Positions 1-8,960 of a stretch of 64,000 bases of DNA are shown piece by piece; the stretch's first letter is position 1, and each line of letters begins with the position of its first letter. Position numbers and translations under genes: made by a program. Source of the stretch: Oleispira sp036960605 (GTDB lineage Bacteria; Pseudomonadota; Gammaproteobacteria; Pseudomonadales; Oceanobacteraceae); the NCBI GenBank assembly GCA_036960605.1, contig JBALXI010000007.1:80318-144317 (forward strand), read 5' to 3'. The notes below the pieces were generated by a model. That model had not been told where the DNA came from and did not search any database. It worked only from the letters and a program-made list of their open reading frames with translations.

Positions 1-252
1 AATGCCACCACTGTAGCCAGAGATTACTTCTGCTACGCCGTCTAATTTTTCAAAGCCTGCTTCCACACACCAAAAACAGCCCCCTGCGAAGGTAGCGACT
101 TGTAGCCCTTTATTTTGGGCTTCGGTTTTAAAATTGTTTAGGTCAGAAAAGTCTGCTTGAGAAGCACTGGCCGTCAGAGTAATGGCTGCTGCAATGATAG
201 CGGGTTTTAATAATAGCTTTATGCCTGCTAAATTTTTAGCGACTAATTTCAT
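1..252 (-). CDS. msrA: Secreted peptide-methionine (S)-S-oxide reductase, 5' part
   Basis: MsrA reduces methionine-S-sulfoxide in oxidised proteins using a catalytic cysteine. The first 84 codons are in the window; the rest lies beyond the left edge. Translating the reverse strand from ATG at 252 gives a hydrophobic, Ala-rich signal peptide (about residues 1-33, ending ASASQA), so the enzyme is predicted to be exported. It then shows the family signature AGGCFWCVEAGF, with the catalytic Cys at residue 59, and the typical GVAEVISGYSGG stretch. An AGGAAA ribosome-binding sequence precedes the ATG. It is divergent from the spondin gene at 510. Whether an MsrB domain is fused downstream cannot be seen. 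Confidence 0.9.
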   Translation of the reverse strand, partial: MKLVAKNLAGIKLLLKPAIIAAAITLTASASQADFSDLNNFKTEAQNKGLQVATFAGGCFWCVEAGFEKLDGVAEVISGYSGGI

Positions 253-509
253 AGGGTTTTCCTTTTTTAAATATTGGCTTTTGAATATAGAGTTTTAAAT
301 AGAGCTTTATATTTCGAATGTGTAATCGGGTGCTATACAGAACATACATTTAGTGTGACCCTATGAAATACATTTTGTTAGAGGGGAATATACGCTTTCA
401 TTAAATTATGATATCTCGTGATACTTTTGTTAGAACTCCGTGAAACCTCTGTTAAATGTAGCGCTTAGTCTTGTAAGGGTTCCAACCTGAATCTAATAAA
501 GGACAGATC

Positions 510-1205
510 ATGAAAACCAAATTCTTACTTTCAATACTGCCATTAAGCCTTGCCAGCGCCATGGCATTCTCTCAGTCAATTGATGTGCAAGTAACTAACC
601 TAACTCACGGCATGCACTTTACGCCTGTATTAGTTAGCGCACATGATAGTAATACTCACTTGTTTAGCTCAGGCCAAGCAGCTACGGCAGCACTACAGAC
701 GATGGCAGAAGGTGGTAATACAGCCGCATTAATCGCAGCCAGTGCCGACTCCGTAGTGAATACGGATAATATTGCGGCTGGCCTATTGGCACCTTCAGCA
801 AGTTCACCGGTAACGGCGATTGAAACAGGCGCTAATACTCACCTATCCATTGTGGCTATGATGTTGCCAACTAATGATGGTTTTATTGGTCTTGATGGCT
901 GGAAAATTCCAACGGAAGCAGGCTCTTATACGATTTTATTGAATAGCTATGATGCCGGTACCGAAGTCAATGACGAGATTGTCGATACGGTTAATGGCGG
1001 TGCAGAAGATGGTATTCCAGCGGCACCAGGTATGAATGCAGGCACAGGCGCAAGCGGTGTAACCGATATGGAAAGCAATCAGACTGTACATATTCATCGT
1101 GGTAATACCGGTGATACCAGTTTAACGGCGGGTATTAGTGATGTGGATAGCCGCATACACCGTTGGTTGAACCCTGTAGCCAAAGTAGTTGTGACCGTTA
1201 AATAG
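510..1205 (+). CDS. Secreted spondin-domain protein
   Basis: A 231-residue exported protein. Residues 1-21 form a signal peptide (hydrophobic core, then AMAFSQS). The mature part resembles the bacterial spondin_N domain: it opens with IDVQVTNLTHGMHFTPVLVSAHD and contains the family-typical runs AEGGNTAAL, MMLPTNDGFIGLDGW and YDAGTEVNDE, ending in a basic beta strand. In animals this domain is an extracellular-matrix module; the role in bacteria is not established. ATG at 510 is preceded by an AAAGGA ribosome-binding site. The stop codon is 11 bp before the next, homologous gene, so the two form an operon, which lies upstream of a two-component system. Confidence 0.85.
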   Translation: MKTKFLLSILPLSLASAMAFSQSIDVQVTNLTHGMHFTPVLVSAHDSNTHLFSSGQAATAALQTMAEGGNTAALIAASADSVVNTDNIAAGLLAPSASSPVTAIETGANTHLSIVAMMLPTNDGFIGLDGWKIPTEAGSYTILLNSYDAGTEVNDEIVDTVNGGAEDGIPAAPGMNAGTGASGVTDMESNQTVHIHRGNTGDTSLTAGISDVDSRIHRWLNPVAKVVVTVK

Positions 1206-1216
1206 GAGTTTTGAAT

Positions 1217-1939
1217 ATGAAATATTTAAATCGAAAAGCGGGCACGTTGGCTATTGCTATTTTAAGTGCCAGTTTACTTAGCGCCTGCGGCAGTAGCAGT
1301 AATGACAATGCTAATGAAACGGACACTGTGTCTTACGACATTACCGTGACTAACCTAACCAGTAATCAGCCATTATCACCTCTGTTCGCTCAGCTTCACA
1401 GCAGCGAATACAGTGCTTGGAAAATAGGTTCAGCAGCCTCTGAAAATCTGGAGATATTGGCGGAAGGGGGCGATAATAGCGCCTTGTTAAATGCACAATC
1501 GTCTTACGTATACAGCGCGGTATCTGGGGTGGGAGCCATAGGGCCAGGAGTAGGCGGTATGCTTAGCATAGAAGCTGACGTTAACTCTGAAATGAGTTCT
1601 GACCTGAAACTAACTCTAATTAGCATGCTGGTGAATACTAACGATGCTTTCGTCGGTAAAACGGGTATGGATTTGTCGAGTTTAGCCGTAGGTCAAACGG
1701 TAAAATACACGCTACCGACATACGATTCGGGTACAGAAGCCAATAGCGAACTGGCGGGCACTATTCCAGGCCCAGCAGATGGCGGTGAAGGATTTAATAT
1801 GGCGCGTGACGATGTGGATTATGTCGCAAGACATCCAGGTGTCGTTGGAGTTGATCAGGGGTACAGTGAGTCAGTACTGAACAGTACTCATGGTTTTGAT
1901 TCTCCAACCGCTGTGCTAACGATTACCCGTACTGAGTAA
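1217..1939 (+). CDS. Spondin-domain lipoprotein
   Basis: Paralogue of the preceding gene, here as a lipoprotein: a short signal peptide ends in the lipobox LLSAC with the lipidated Cys at residue 24, followed by a Ser/Asn-rich linker. The spondin_N-like domain follows (YDITVTNLTSNQPLSPLF, AEGGDNSALL, SMLVNTNDAFVG, YDSGTEANSE). I chose ATG 1217 over an in-frame TTG at 1211 because AGGAG at 1205-1209 is then correctly spaced. The 3' end is followed by a hairpin. The pair of one soluble and one anchored spondin protein next to a sensor kinase suggests envelope sensing or surface function, but this is inference. Confidence 0.85.
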   Translation: MKYLNRKAGTLAIAILSASLLSACGSSSNDNANETDTVSYDITVTNLTSNQPLSPLFAQLHSSEYSAWKIGSAASENLEILAEGGDNSALLNAQSSYVYSAVSGVGAIGPGVGGMLSIEADVNSEMSSDLKLTLISMLVNTNDAFVGKTGMDLSSLAVGQTVKYTLPTYDSGTEANSELAGTIPGPADGGEGFNMARDDVDYVARHPGVVGVDQGYSESVLNSTHGFDSPTAVLTITRTE

Positions 1940-1957
1940 CATCGATAGGCTTTGAAT

Positions 1958-1995
1958 CCATGATCTGTCTTATTAATTAAGCAAGCAGATCATGG
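1958..1995 (+). terminator. Hairpin after the spondin pair, possible terminator
   Basis: A perfect 10-bp inverted repeat (1958-1967 with 1986-1995) encloses an 18-nt AT-rich loop. The downstream T-rich stretch is weak (CTTTAATTCT), so it may be an inefficient terminator or an mRNA-stabilising end. It separates the spondin operon from the response-regulator gene. Confidence 0.4.
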
Positions 1996-2115
1996 GAACT
2001 TTAATTCTATCATTCCATCAAAGCTATTTGACCGCTAAGTAATATTTAGCGTATTACGTCATTAATTCACGTTAATAATTAGTGATTCATACTAAAAAAG
2101 CATTGTTGGCAAAAA

Positions 2116-2817
2116 ATGAACAAACGAATTTTAGTAATCGAAGACGATCAAGATATTAATAAATTGGTCGCGATGAATCTTAAAGACATGAACCACGATG
2201 TTGATACTTGCGGTAATGGTCGCCGAGGTTTTGAAATGGCTAGCAATGGCCAATACGATTTAATGGTATTGGATTTAATGCTACCAGAAATGGATGGCTT
2301 AGAGATTTGTCGAACGTTACGAGCCGCCAATATCATAACCCCTATCTTGATGTTAACCGCTCGAGATAGTGAAGCTGACAGAGTCGTGGGTCTAGAAATG
2401 GGCGCTGATGATTATTTAACTAAGCCTTTTAGTGTGCGCGAATTACAGGCTCGTGTTAAAGCGATGCTCAGACGCATGGATATGCTGAATAAACCTGCTC
2501 CACCAGCGGATGAGTTGGTGATTGATAATCTAGTAATTAATGTGGGCCAGCGTAAAGTTGTATTGTGTGATCAAGAAATAGAACTCACCAGTACTGAATT
2601 CGATTTGCTTATTTATATGGCTCGTCAGCCCGGGATGGTCTTTAGCCGTGCTCAGTTATTGGATAGTGTATGGGGTTATCAACACAGTGGTTATGAACAT
2701 ACGGTAAATTCTCATATCAACCGTTTGCGTAATAAATTAGAAATAAATCCGTCAAAGCCAGACTATATTTTAACGGTTTGGGGCGTGGGCTATAAATTTG
2801 GTGGCAGTCATCGTTAA
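2116..2817 (+). CDS. OmpR/PhoB-family response regulator
   Basis: A DNA-binding response regulator of 233 residues, the usual family length. Receiver domain at about residues 1-120: acidic pair D10-D11, phosphoacceptor D53 (VLDLMLPEMDG), conserved Lys103 in DDYLTKPF. Winged-helix output domain at about 130-230, with the typical ELTSTEFDLLIYMA and HTVNSHINRLRNKLE (recognition helix) and a TVWGVGYKF C-terminal wing. It ends just 6 bp before the reading frame of the histidine kinase, so the two form an operon. The neighbours (spondin pair upstream, RND pump downstream beyond a terminator) are candidate targets, but the sequence does not show this directly. Confidence 0.95.
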   Translation: MNKRILVIEDDQDINKLVAMNLKDMNHDVDTCGNGRRGFEMASNGQYDLMVLDLMLPEMDGLEICRTLRAANIITPILMLTARDSEADRVVGLEMGADDYLTKPFSVRELQARVKAMLRRMDMLNKPAPPADELVIDNLVINVGQRKVVLCDQEIELTSTEFDLLIYMARQPGMVFSRAQLLDSVWGYQHSGYEHTVNSHINRLRNKLEINPSKPDYILTVWGVGYKFGGSHR

Positions 2818-2823
2818 TGGGTT

Positions 2824-4362
2824 TTGTTAGATCCCTTTAATAAAATTATTAAGAGTCCTGTTATGCGCAGTTTTGTCTTTTCGTTTTACAGTAAATTGTC
2901 GTTAGGCTTAGTCTTTAGCTTTATCGTCATGGGTATTATTTTGTTGGTAATGGCTCAGTATCTAACGCGTAGCTATCAAAACGAAGTGGAACAAAAACTA
3001 CACCAGCAGTTGGCAGCGCACGTAGTGCACGATAACAAGCTGTTAAAAAATGGTGAAATTGATCATGACGCCTTAAAAAACGCTTTTCATTCGATGATGA
3101 TTCTTGGACCCAGTTTCGAATTCTATATACTCGGGCCAAAAGGGCAGGTTAAAACGTATTCCGCTGACCCTCAGCGTATAAAAAAACACGTTATCGATAT
3201 TCAACCCATTCAAGACTTTCTAAATAACCAATCGAACTTGCCCATTCTTGGGGATGACCCAAGAAGCGAAGATAAACATAAAATATTTTCAGCGGCGCCT
3301 ATTTTTGAAAGTATTCAAGGCAAAGAAGTCTTACAAGGATATTTGTACATCATCATCGGTGGTGAGATCTACGATGGCATCGTCGACTTGTTGCAGCAAA
3401 GCCATATTCTATCGTTAGCGGCCTGGAGCTTAGGCTTGGCCCTGTTCTTTGGTTTATTAGTGATTCTTATTCTATTTGCTTTGTTAACTAGACCGTTACG
3501 CCGCTTAACCCAAGACATGCAGCAGTTTAGGCAAGAAGGCTTTGAATATGGCCAATTACCGACGTCCCAGTGGCAACAAAATTCGGCAGATGAGATAGAG
3601 CGTTTAGGCAGTACTTTTAATGAGATGGCGAAGACGCTCAATATTCAATATCAAAAAGTAAAGAATACCGATGAGTTACGCCGTGAATTGATCTCGTACG
3701 TCTCACACGATTTACGTACGCCACTGGCATCCTTGCAAGGGTATTTGGAAACATGGCATTTGAAAAATAAACAACTAACGCCACAAGAGGGCGAAGAACT
3801 GATTAATGTGGCGATGAAAAACGCGCAGCACATGAGTCGGTTAATTGAACAACTTTTTGAATTAGCGCATTTAGACAGTGAAACTATCACGTTAACCACC
3901 GAGCCATTAGGCATCGCAGAATTTGCGCAAGATGTATTGCAGAAAATGGCGCTAGAGGCGAGTAAAAAGGAGGTGAGTTTAAACATAGAGCCAAAAGACC
4001 TTTCTATTGTGGTAATGGCCAATATCGAAAAGCTAGAAAATGTTTTCACCAACTTGATCGATAACGCATTACGTCATTGTAGAGCGGGCGATAGCATTGA
4101 AATTAATATAATGCCTTCGTCCAATGCGGGTCAATTAACGGTGAGCGTAATAGACACAGGCCTTGGTATAGCAGTACAAGATCTCCCCCTTATCTTCGAT
4201 GCTCACTTTAGAGCCAGTAATAGCGTACGAGGCAAGGGTCTAAATAGCGGATTAGGCTTAGCCATTAGTAAGCGCATTATTGAATTACACGGATCAGAGC
4301 TAATGGTCATCAGTAAGCTTGGTAAGGGCACTCAGTTTTCATTCGATTTACAGTCGGCTTAG
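2824..4362 (+). CDS. EnvZ-type membrane sensor histidine kinase
   Basis: Cognate kinase of the preceding regulator. Order of parts: transmembrane helix about residues 24-47, a periplasmic sensor region of about 150 residues, second transmembrane helix about 196-221, HAMP linker, HisKA with the H-box SHDLRTPLASLQGYLE (phospho-His295), then HATPase_c with the N-box NLIDNALRHC and G-boxes DTGLGI and GLNSGLGLAIS. The listed start is TTG 2824, directly after the regulator's stop; ATG 2863 in the same frame is an alternative that shortens the cytoplasmic tail by 13 residues. Followed by a strong terminator. Confidence 0.93.
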   Translation: MLDPFNKIIKSPVMRSFVFSFYSKLSLGLVFSFIVMGIILLVMAQYLTRSYQNEVEQKLHQQLAAHVVHDNKLLKNGEIDHDALKNAFHSMMILGPSFEFYILGPKGQVKTYSADPQRIKKHVIDIQPIQDFLNNQSNLPILGDDPRSEDKHKIFSAAPIFESIQGKEVLQGYLYIIIGGEIYDGIVDLLQQSHILSLAAWSLGLALFFGLLVILILFALLTRPLRRLTQDMQQFRQEGFEYGQLPTSQWQQNSADEIERLGSTFNEMAKTLNIQYQKVKNTDELRRELISYVSHDLRTPLASLQGYLETWHLKNKQLTPQEGEELINVAMKNAQHMSRLIEQLFELAHLDSETITLTTEPLGIAEFAQDVLQKMALEASKKEVSLNIEPKDLSIVVMANIEKLENVFTNLIDNALRHCRAGDSIEINIMPSSNAGQLTVSVIDTGLGIAVQDLPLIFDAHFRASNSVRGKGLNSGLGLAISKRIIELHGSELMVISKLGKGTQFSFDLQSA

Positions 4363-4415
4363 TTGTCGTAAAATAGCGAAAATATTGGTAGGAATGCTGA
4401 TTAAAGTACAGCCAG

Positions 4416-4453
4416 AAAAGCCGTATTAGAAGTGATTCTAATACGGCTTTTTT
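4416..4453 (+). terminator. Strong rho-independent terminator of the two-component operon
   Basis: A perfect 15-bp stem (4417-4431 with 4436-4450) around a GTGA loop runs into a T tract (4448-4453). It lies about 55 bp downstream of the kinase stop codon and isolates this operon from the efflux genes. Confidence 0.92.
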
Positions 4454-4595
4454 GTATGTATTTCATTGTCATCGATGAAATCTATAAAAATTTTGAGCTT
4501 CGGCAAGTTAATGCCAGTAATAAGTAAGCAGGATGGCTATATTTAACATATTCTATATATAATTAAATTTTCTATACTTATGCTTTGAGGCATTT

Positions 4596-5723
4596 ATGAA
4601 ACCATCGTTCTCGAAATACCTGCTCACCTTTACATCCTTGTGTGGTTTGCTATCACCTACCGTATTATTAGCGAATGATGCTGATACCAATAAACCGTTA
4701 CCGGGTGTGATTTATTCGAACGTTGATTATTCTGATATTAGTCCAGCGTTCAATGTTATTGGACGTATTCAAGCGACTGAGCGCGTTGAAATATTATCTC
4801 GAGTATCGGGTTTTTTAGAAGAACGTTTGTTTGACGAAGGCCGCAGTGTTAATGCCGGTGACGTTTTATTTCGTATTGAGCAAGCCAGTTATAAAATTCA
4901 AAAGCAGCAGGCGCAAGCAGAGCTTGCCGGTGCAAAAGCAGGCCTGAAGAACGCCGAGGCTGAGTTAAAGCGCAGTCAGCAGCTCCGTAAGAAAGGGGCT
5001 TCTTCAGTATCTGCAGTTGAATTAGCGGAAGCCAACCGTGATAAAGCTAAAGCACAGGTCATGCTTGCTCAGGCTGGTTTGGATAGTGCCATTTTAAATC
5101 TATCGTATACCGAAATTAAAACACCGATCTCTGGTCGTATCAGCAAAGCGAGCTTTAGTGTTGGTAACTTTATTAGTACTACCTCGGGAGTGCTCGCGAC
5201 TGTCGTGACAACGCATCCTGTGTATGTGGAATCAAATATCAGTGAGAAGTTGATGATTGAAGCGCGTCGCCAAGGATTAAATCTAGAAAATCCACCTGTT
5301 GCACCTTCGTTAGTATTAAGTGATGGCAGCCTCTATGAGCACAAAGGTCAGTTTGAGTTTGTTAGCCCTGAAGTCGATATCAATACCGATACTATTTTGA
5401 TACGTGCGTCTTTTCCGAATGAAGGGGGCTTATTGCTACCAGGGGAATTTGTTAGCGTGCGCATCGCACAAAAAAATCAACAACCGATTATAGCCGTGAC
5501 TCAATCCGCGATTCAAAAAGATAACGAAGGCTATTATGTATTGGTGATTGATCGCGAGAATAAGGTTGAGGTAAGAAAAGTGCAATTGGGTATACAAGAG
5601 AAAGGTTTATGGGAAGTCACCGCCGGGTTAAACATTGGTGAGCGCATTGTGGTTGAGGGGTTACAAAAAGTGCAGCCAGGCATGAAAGTGAATGCTGTAG
5701 AACAAACCACTAAAACTCACTAG
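4596..5723 (+). CDS. RND efflux periplasmic adaptor (membrane fusion protein)
   Basis: Couples an inner-membrane RND pump to an outer-membrane channel. 375 residues. The N-terminal signal peptide (to about residue 26, LLANDAD) has no lipobox, so the protein is soluble periplasmic rather than lipidated like AcrA. Barrel-sandwich/lipoyl halves (RVSGFLEERLFDEGRSVNAGDVLFRI and TPISGRISKASFSVGNFIS) flank an alpha-helical hairpin rich in Ala, Gln and Lys (about residues 100-165). Beta-barrel and membrane-proximal domains follow, with the typical LLPGEFVSVRI. It ends 26 bp before the pump gene, forming an operon. No TolC-type channel gene is adjacent. Confidence 0.93.
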   Translation: MKPSFSKYLLTFTSLCGLLSPTVLLANDADTNKPLPGVIYSNVDYSDISPAFNVIGRIQATERVEILSRVSGFLEERLFDEGRSVNAGDVLFRIEQASYKIQKQQAQAELAGAKAGLKNAEAELKRSQQLRKKGASSVSAVELAEANRDKAKAQVMLAQAGLDSAILNLSYTEIKTPISGRISKASFSVGNFISTTSGVLATVVTTHPVYVESNISEKLMIEARRQGLNLENPPVAPSLVLSDGSLYEHKGQFEFVSPEVDINTDTILIRASFPNEGGLLLPGEFVSVRIAQKNQQPIIAVTQSAIQKDNEGYYVLVIDRENKVEVRKVQLGIQEKGLWEVTAGLNIGERIVVEGLQKVQPGMKVNAVEQTTKTH

Positions 5724-5749
5724 CCGTTGCGATAAATAGGAACGAATTT

Positions 5750-8700
5750 ATGTTTTCATTATTTTTTATTAAGCGGCCGAAATTTGCGCTGGTTATTTCG
5801 ATATTGACCATTATTGCTGGCGGGATATCTCTTTTATCTTTACCCGTTGCGCAATACCCAGAAATTACACCGCCACAAGTGCAGGTAACTGCGCAATATC
5901 CTGGTGCGAATGCAGAAGTATTAGAGCAGGCCGTGGCAGCGCCCATTGAAGCGCAGGTTAATGGTGTTGATAATATGATATCGATGAGCTCGACCAGCAG
6001 TAATGATGGTAGTTACTCATTGAAAATCACGTTTGCTGCCGGTACTGATCCCGATCAAGCCGCGATTAATGTTCAAAATCGTGTTGCGCTGGCGACGAGT
6101 GTATTGCCTCAAGAAGTCGTGCGCCAAGGTGTGACTACCAAGAAGCAAGCAGCGAATATGTTATTGATTATCAATTTGTTCTCTGACGATAGTCGTTACG
6201 ATGAATTGTATTTAAGTAATTATGCTTCGATTAATTTACAAGACTCACTTGCCCGAATTAATGGCGTCGGCAACGTATCTCAATTTGCAGCGCAAGATTA
6301 TGGAATGCGTATTTGGTTAAACCCTAATCGCTTATTGTCTTTAAGCTTAACCACTGAAGACGTGATTAGCGCGATTAAAAACCAGAATGTACAAGCCTCC
6401 GTCGGTACGATTGGTACTCCGCCTATTGTTAGTGAACAGCAGTTTCAATATACCTTACGAGCTCAAGGACGTTTAACGTCAGTCGAAGAGTTTGAAAACA
6501 TCATTATACGCTCTGAAGGCTCTGCCAACGTCTATCTTAAAGATGTTGCCCGCTTGGAATTGGGATCTCAAACTTACGGTGTTAGTAGTGAGTTGAATAA
6601 AAAACCCGCGGCGAACATCGCTATTTATCAAAGCCCTGGGGCCAACGCGATTGATGTTGCCGATAATATATATCTAGAGTTAGAAAATTTATCTAAGCGT
6701 TTTCCTGAAGGTATGAAGTACGACATTCTATTTGATAGTACCAAATTTGTACGCGCGTCTTTAAAGGAAGTGGTACAGACCTTGATGATTACTTTCGTTT
6801 TAGTGGTATTAGTCACGTATCTCTTCTTGAGTGACTGGCGTGCAACGCTTATTCCTGCAGCGACAATTCCAGTATCGTTAATCGGTAGTTTCATCGCACT
6901 GCAAGCGTTTGGCTTTACGATTAATACTATCTCGCTATTTGCGCTGATTTTAGCGATAGGGATTGTGGTGGATGATGCCATTGTGGTGGTCGAGAATGTT
7001 AAGCGGCACATGCAAGATGATGACTTATCGGCCCCTGAAGCAACTGCCGTCGCGATGAAAGAAGTAACAGGTCCTATTGTTGCGACGACCTTGGTTTTAC
7101 TAGCTGTATTTATTCCTGTTTCTTTTATGCCTGGGATATCAGGTGAGCTGTATAAACAGTTTGCGTTGACGATATCGATAGCCGTCAGCTTGTCGTCGCT
7201 GAATGCTTTAACCTTGTCGCCTGCATTGTGTGCTCTGTTATTGAAAAAAGACGGCGACAGCGATGCTTGGATTTTTAGAAAATTCAATTCTGGCCTAGAT
7301 AAAGTTCGTGATGGCTATATTAATAAAGTCAGCTTTTTAAACCGTAATCTGGGATTTACCATGGGCTTGTTGGCTGCAATTACAGTAGGCACTGTCTACA
7401 TGTTTGCGACAACTCCAACAGGGTTTATTCCTTACGAAGATACTGGCGCTTTATTTATTAATGCACAATTACCCGATGGCGCATCGTTAAATCGAACGCA
7501 GGAAGTCATGCGTGAAGTGCAAGATAAGGTGCTAGCAATAGACGGCGTTAGCGATATTATTGCCATTAACGGCTTCAGCTTATTGGGCGGAGCGGCGTCT
7601 AACTCGGCACTGGCAATTCCTATTATGGATGATTGGAGTGAGCGTACTGGCGAAGGTTTAGCGTGGTATGAAATTCTAGGACGTATTAATACGGAGCTAC
7701 AGGGGATTGCAGCGGGTAATATTATTTCTTTCCCGACGCCACCAATTCCTGGTTTAGGCACGGCCGGTGGACTTGAAGGGCAATTATTGGATCTTCGCAG
7801 TGGCTCTCCGCAAGACCTTGCTCAAGCGACCCGTAGTTTAATTTTTGCCGCTAATCAGTCTCCGGTATTTAAACGTATTTACAGTACTTATTCTGCCAAT
7901 GTGCCGCAGCAAGAAATCATTGTCGATCGTGAAAAAGCGCAGAGTTTAGGCATTCCCGTCGCAACAATTTTCTCAACGTTAGCGTCTCAGCTCGGCACGC
8001 AATATGTGAACGACTTTAATTTGTTCGGTAAAAATTATCGTGTAATGGTGCAGGCCGATGCTGAATTCCGCGATAATATTGAAGATATTAATAGTATTCA
8101 TGTACGCAGTAATAGTGGCCATATGGTGCCGATTAATGCGCTGATTAGTATTAAGCCTGTGTTAGGACCTCAGTCTCTGAACCGTTATAACCTTTATCGA
8201 ACGGCGGCTATTCAGGCCACCGTTGCTGATGGCTACAGTTCAGGTGATGGCATAGCGGCTTTAGAGGATATTGCTAAGGATGTATTGCCTGATGGCTACG
8301 CTATTGAATGGACGGGGACGGCGGTACAAGAACAAGAAGCTGGCAGCTTAGTATTAATTATCTTTGCTTTGGCCTTTTTGTTTGCTTATTTATTCTTAGT
8401 CGCTCAATACGAAAGTTGGACGATTCCTGTTGCGGTTATGCTGTCTGTCATCATTGCCTTATGCGGCGCAATTTTACCGCTATGGTTGATTGCACCTTTG
8501 ACCAATAACATTTATTCGCAGGTTGGGGTGGTGATGCTGATTGGTTTGGCCAGTAAAACGGCCATCTTAATTGTGGAGTTTGCTAAAGAACGTTTTGAGA
8601 AGGGAGAAGACGTAATAACCGCTGCTAAGAATGCTGCGCGCTTACGTTTCCGTGCAGTATTGATGACGGCATTATCTTTTATCTTGGGTGTGCTTCCGCT

Positions 8701-8869
8701 GATCGTCTCTTCTGGCCCAGGTGCTGCCAGCCGTATTTCTATTGGTTTTGTAGTATTGGGCGGTATGGTATTCGCAACGTTTATCGGTATTTTCTTTATT
8801 CCAGCGTTATATGTAGCGATGCAGACGTTGAGAGATAAAGTGAAAGGGAAAGGAAATAGCCAAACGTAA
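5750..8869 (+). CDS. RND multidrug efflux permease, AcrB/MexB (HAE1) family
   Basis: Proton-driven exporter of hydrophobic or amphiphilic compounds, 1039 residues, the normal length. The first helix starts FFIKRPKFALVISILTIIAGG, followed by the HAE1 signature LPVAQYPEITPPQVQV. The paired proton-relay aspartates D408-D409 lie in TM4 (GIVVDDAIVVVENV). Two large periplasmic loops and twelve expected helices are present, with the conserved GLASKTAILIVEFAKE (TM10 lysine region) near the C terminus. RBS AGGAA precedes ATG 5750. It lacks an outer-membrane partner locally, so it probably uses a shared TolC. A stem-loop terminator follows. Confidence 0.95.
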   Translation: MFSLFFIKRPKFALVISILTIIAGGISLLSLPVAQYPEITPPQVQVTAQYPGANAEVLEQAVAAPIEAQVNGVDNMISMSSTSSNDGSYSLKITFAAGTDPDQAAINVQNRVALATSVLPQEVVRQGVTTKKQAANMLLIINLFSDDSRYDELYLSNYASINLQDSLARINGVGNVSQFAAQDYGMRIWLNPNRLLSLSLTTEDVISAIKNQNVQASVGTIGTPPIVSEQQFQYTLRAQGRLTSVEEFENIIIRSEGSANVYLKDVARLELGSQTYGVSSELNKKPAANIAIYQSPGANAIDVADNIYLELENLSKRFPEGMKYDILFDSTKFVRASLKEVVQTLMITFVLVVLVTYLFLSDWRATLIPAATIPVSLIGSFIALQAFGFTINTISLFALILAIGIVVDDAIVVVENVKRHMQDDDLSAPEATAVAMKEVTGPIVATTLVLLAVFIPVSFMPGISGELYKQFALTISIAVSLSSLNALTLSPALCALLLKKDGDSDAWIFRKFNSGLDKVRDGYINKVSFLNRNLGFTMGLLAAITVGTVYMFATTPTGFIPYEDTGALFINAQLPDGASLNRTQEVMREVQDKVLAIDGVSDIIAINGFSLLGGAASNSALAIPIMDDWSERTGEGLAWYEILGRINTELQGIAAGNIISFPTPPIPGLGTAGGLEGQLLDLRSGSPQDLAQATRSLIFAANQSPVFKRIYSTYSANVPQQEIIVDREKAQSLGIPVATIFSTLASQLGTQYVNDFNLFGKNYRVMVQADAEFRDNIEDINSIHVRSNSGHMVPINALISIKPVLGPQSLNRYNLYRTAAIQATVADGYSSGDGIAALEDIAKDVLPDGYAIEWTGTAVQEQEAGSLVLIIFALAFLFAYLFLVAQYESWTIPVAVMLSVIIALCGAILPLWLIAPLTNNIYSQVGVVMLIGLASKTAILIVEFAKERFEKGEDVITAAKNAARLRFRAVLMTALSFILGVLPLIVSSGPGAASRISIGFVVLGGMVFATFIGIFFIPALYVAMQTLRDKVKGKGNSQT

Positions 8870-8908
8870 ACTTAAAAATCTTAGATTGCCATAAGCTTTC
8901 ACTTCATA

Positions 8909-8960
8909 ATAAAAACATCTTATTCTATTGGTTTAAACCGATAGAGTGAGGTGTTTTTAT
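8909..8960 (+). terminator. Terminator after the RND operon
   Basis: A 24-bp imperfect inverted repeat (8909-8932 with 8937-8960) has a 4-nt loop. All four mispairs are U-G wobbles in the plus-strand transcript, so the hairpin is strong in that direction, and the right arm ends in TTTTTAT. In the minus direction the same positions are A-C mismatches. It overlaps the stop codon of the convergent AraC gene. Confidence 0.8.

Noticed and set aside
6628..7287. Long antisense frame of 219 codons inside the RND permease gene
   Set aside because: It lies wholly opposite the conserved permease coding sequence and has no recognisable motif or ribosome-binding site; it is a shadow frame.
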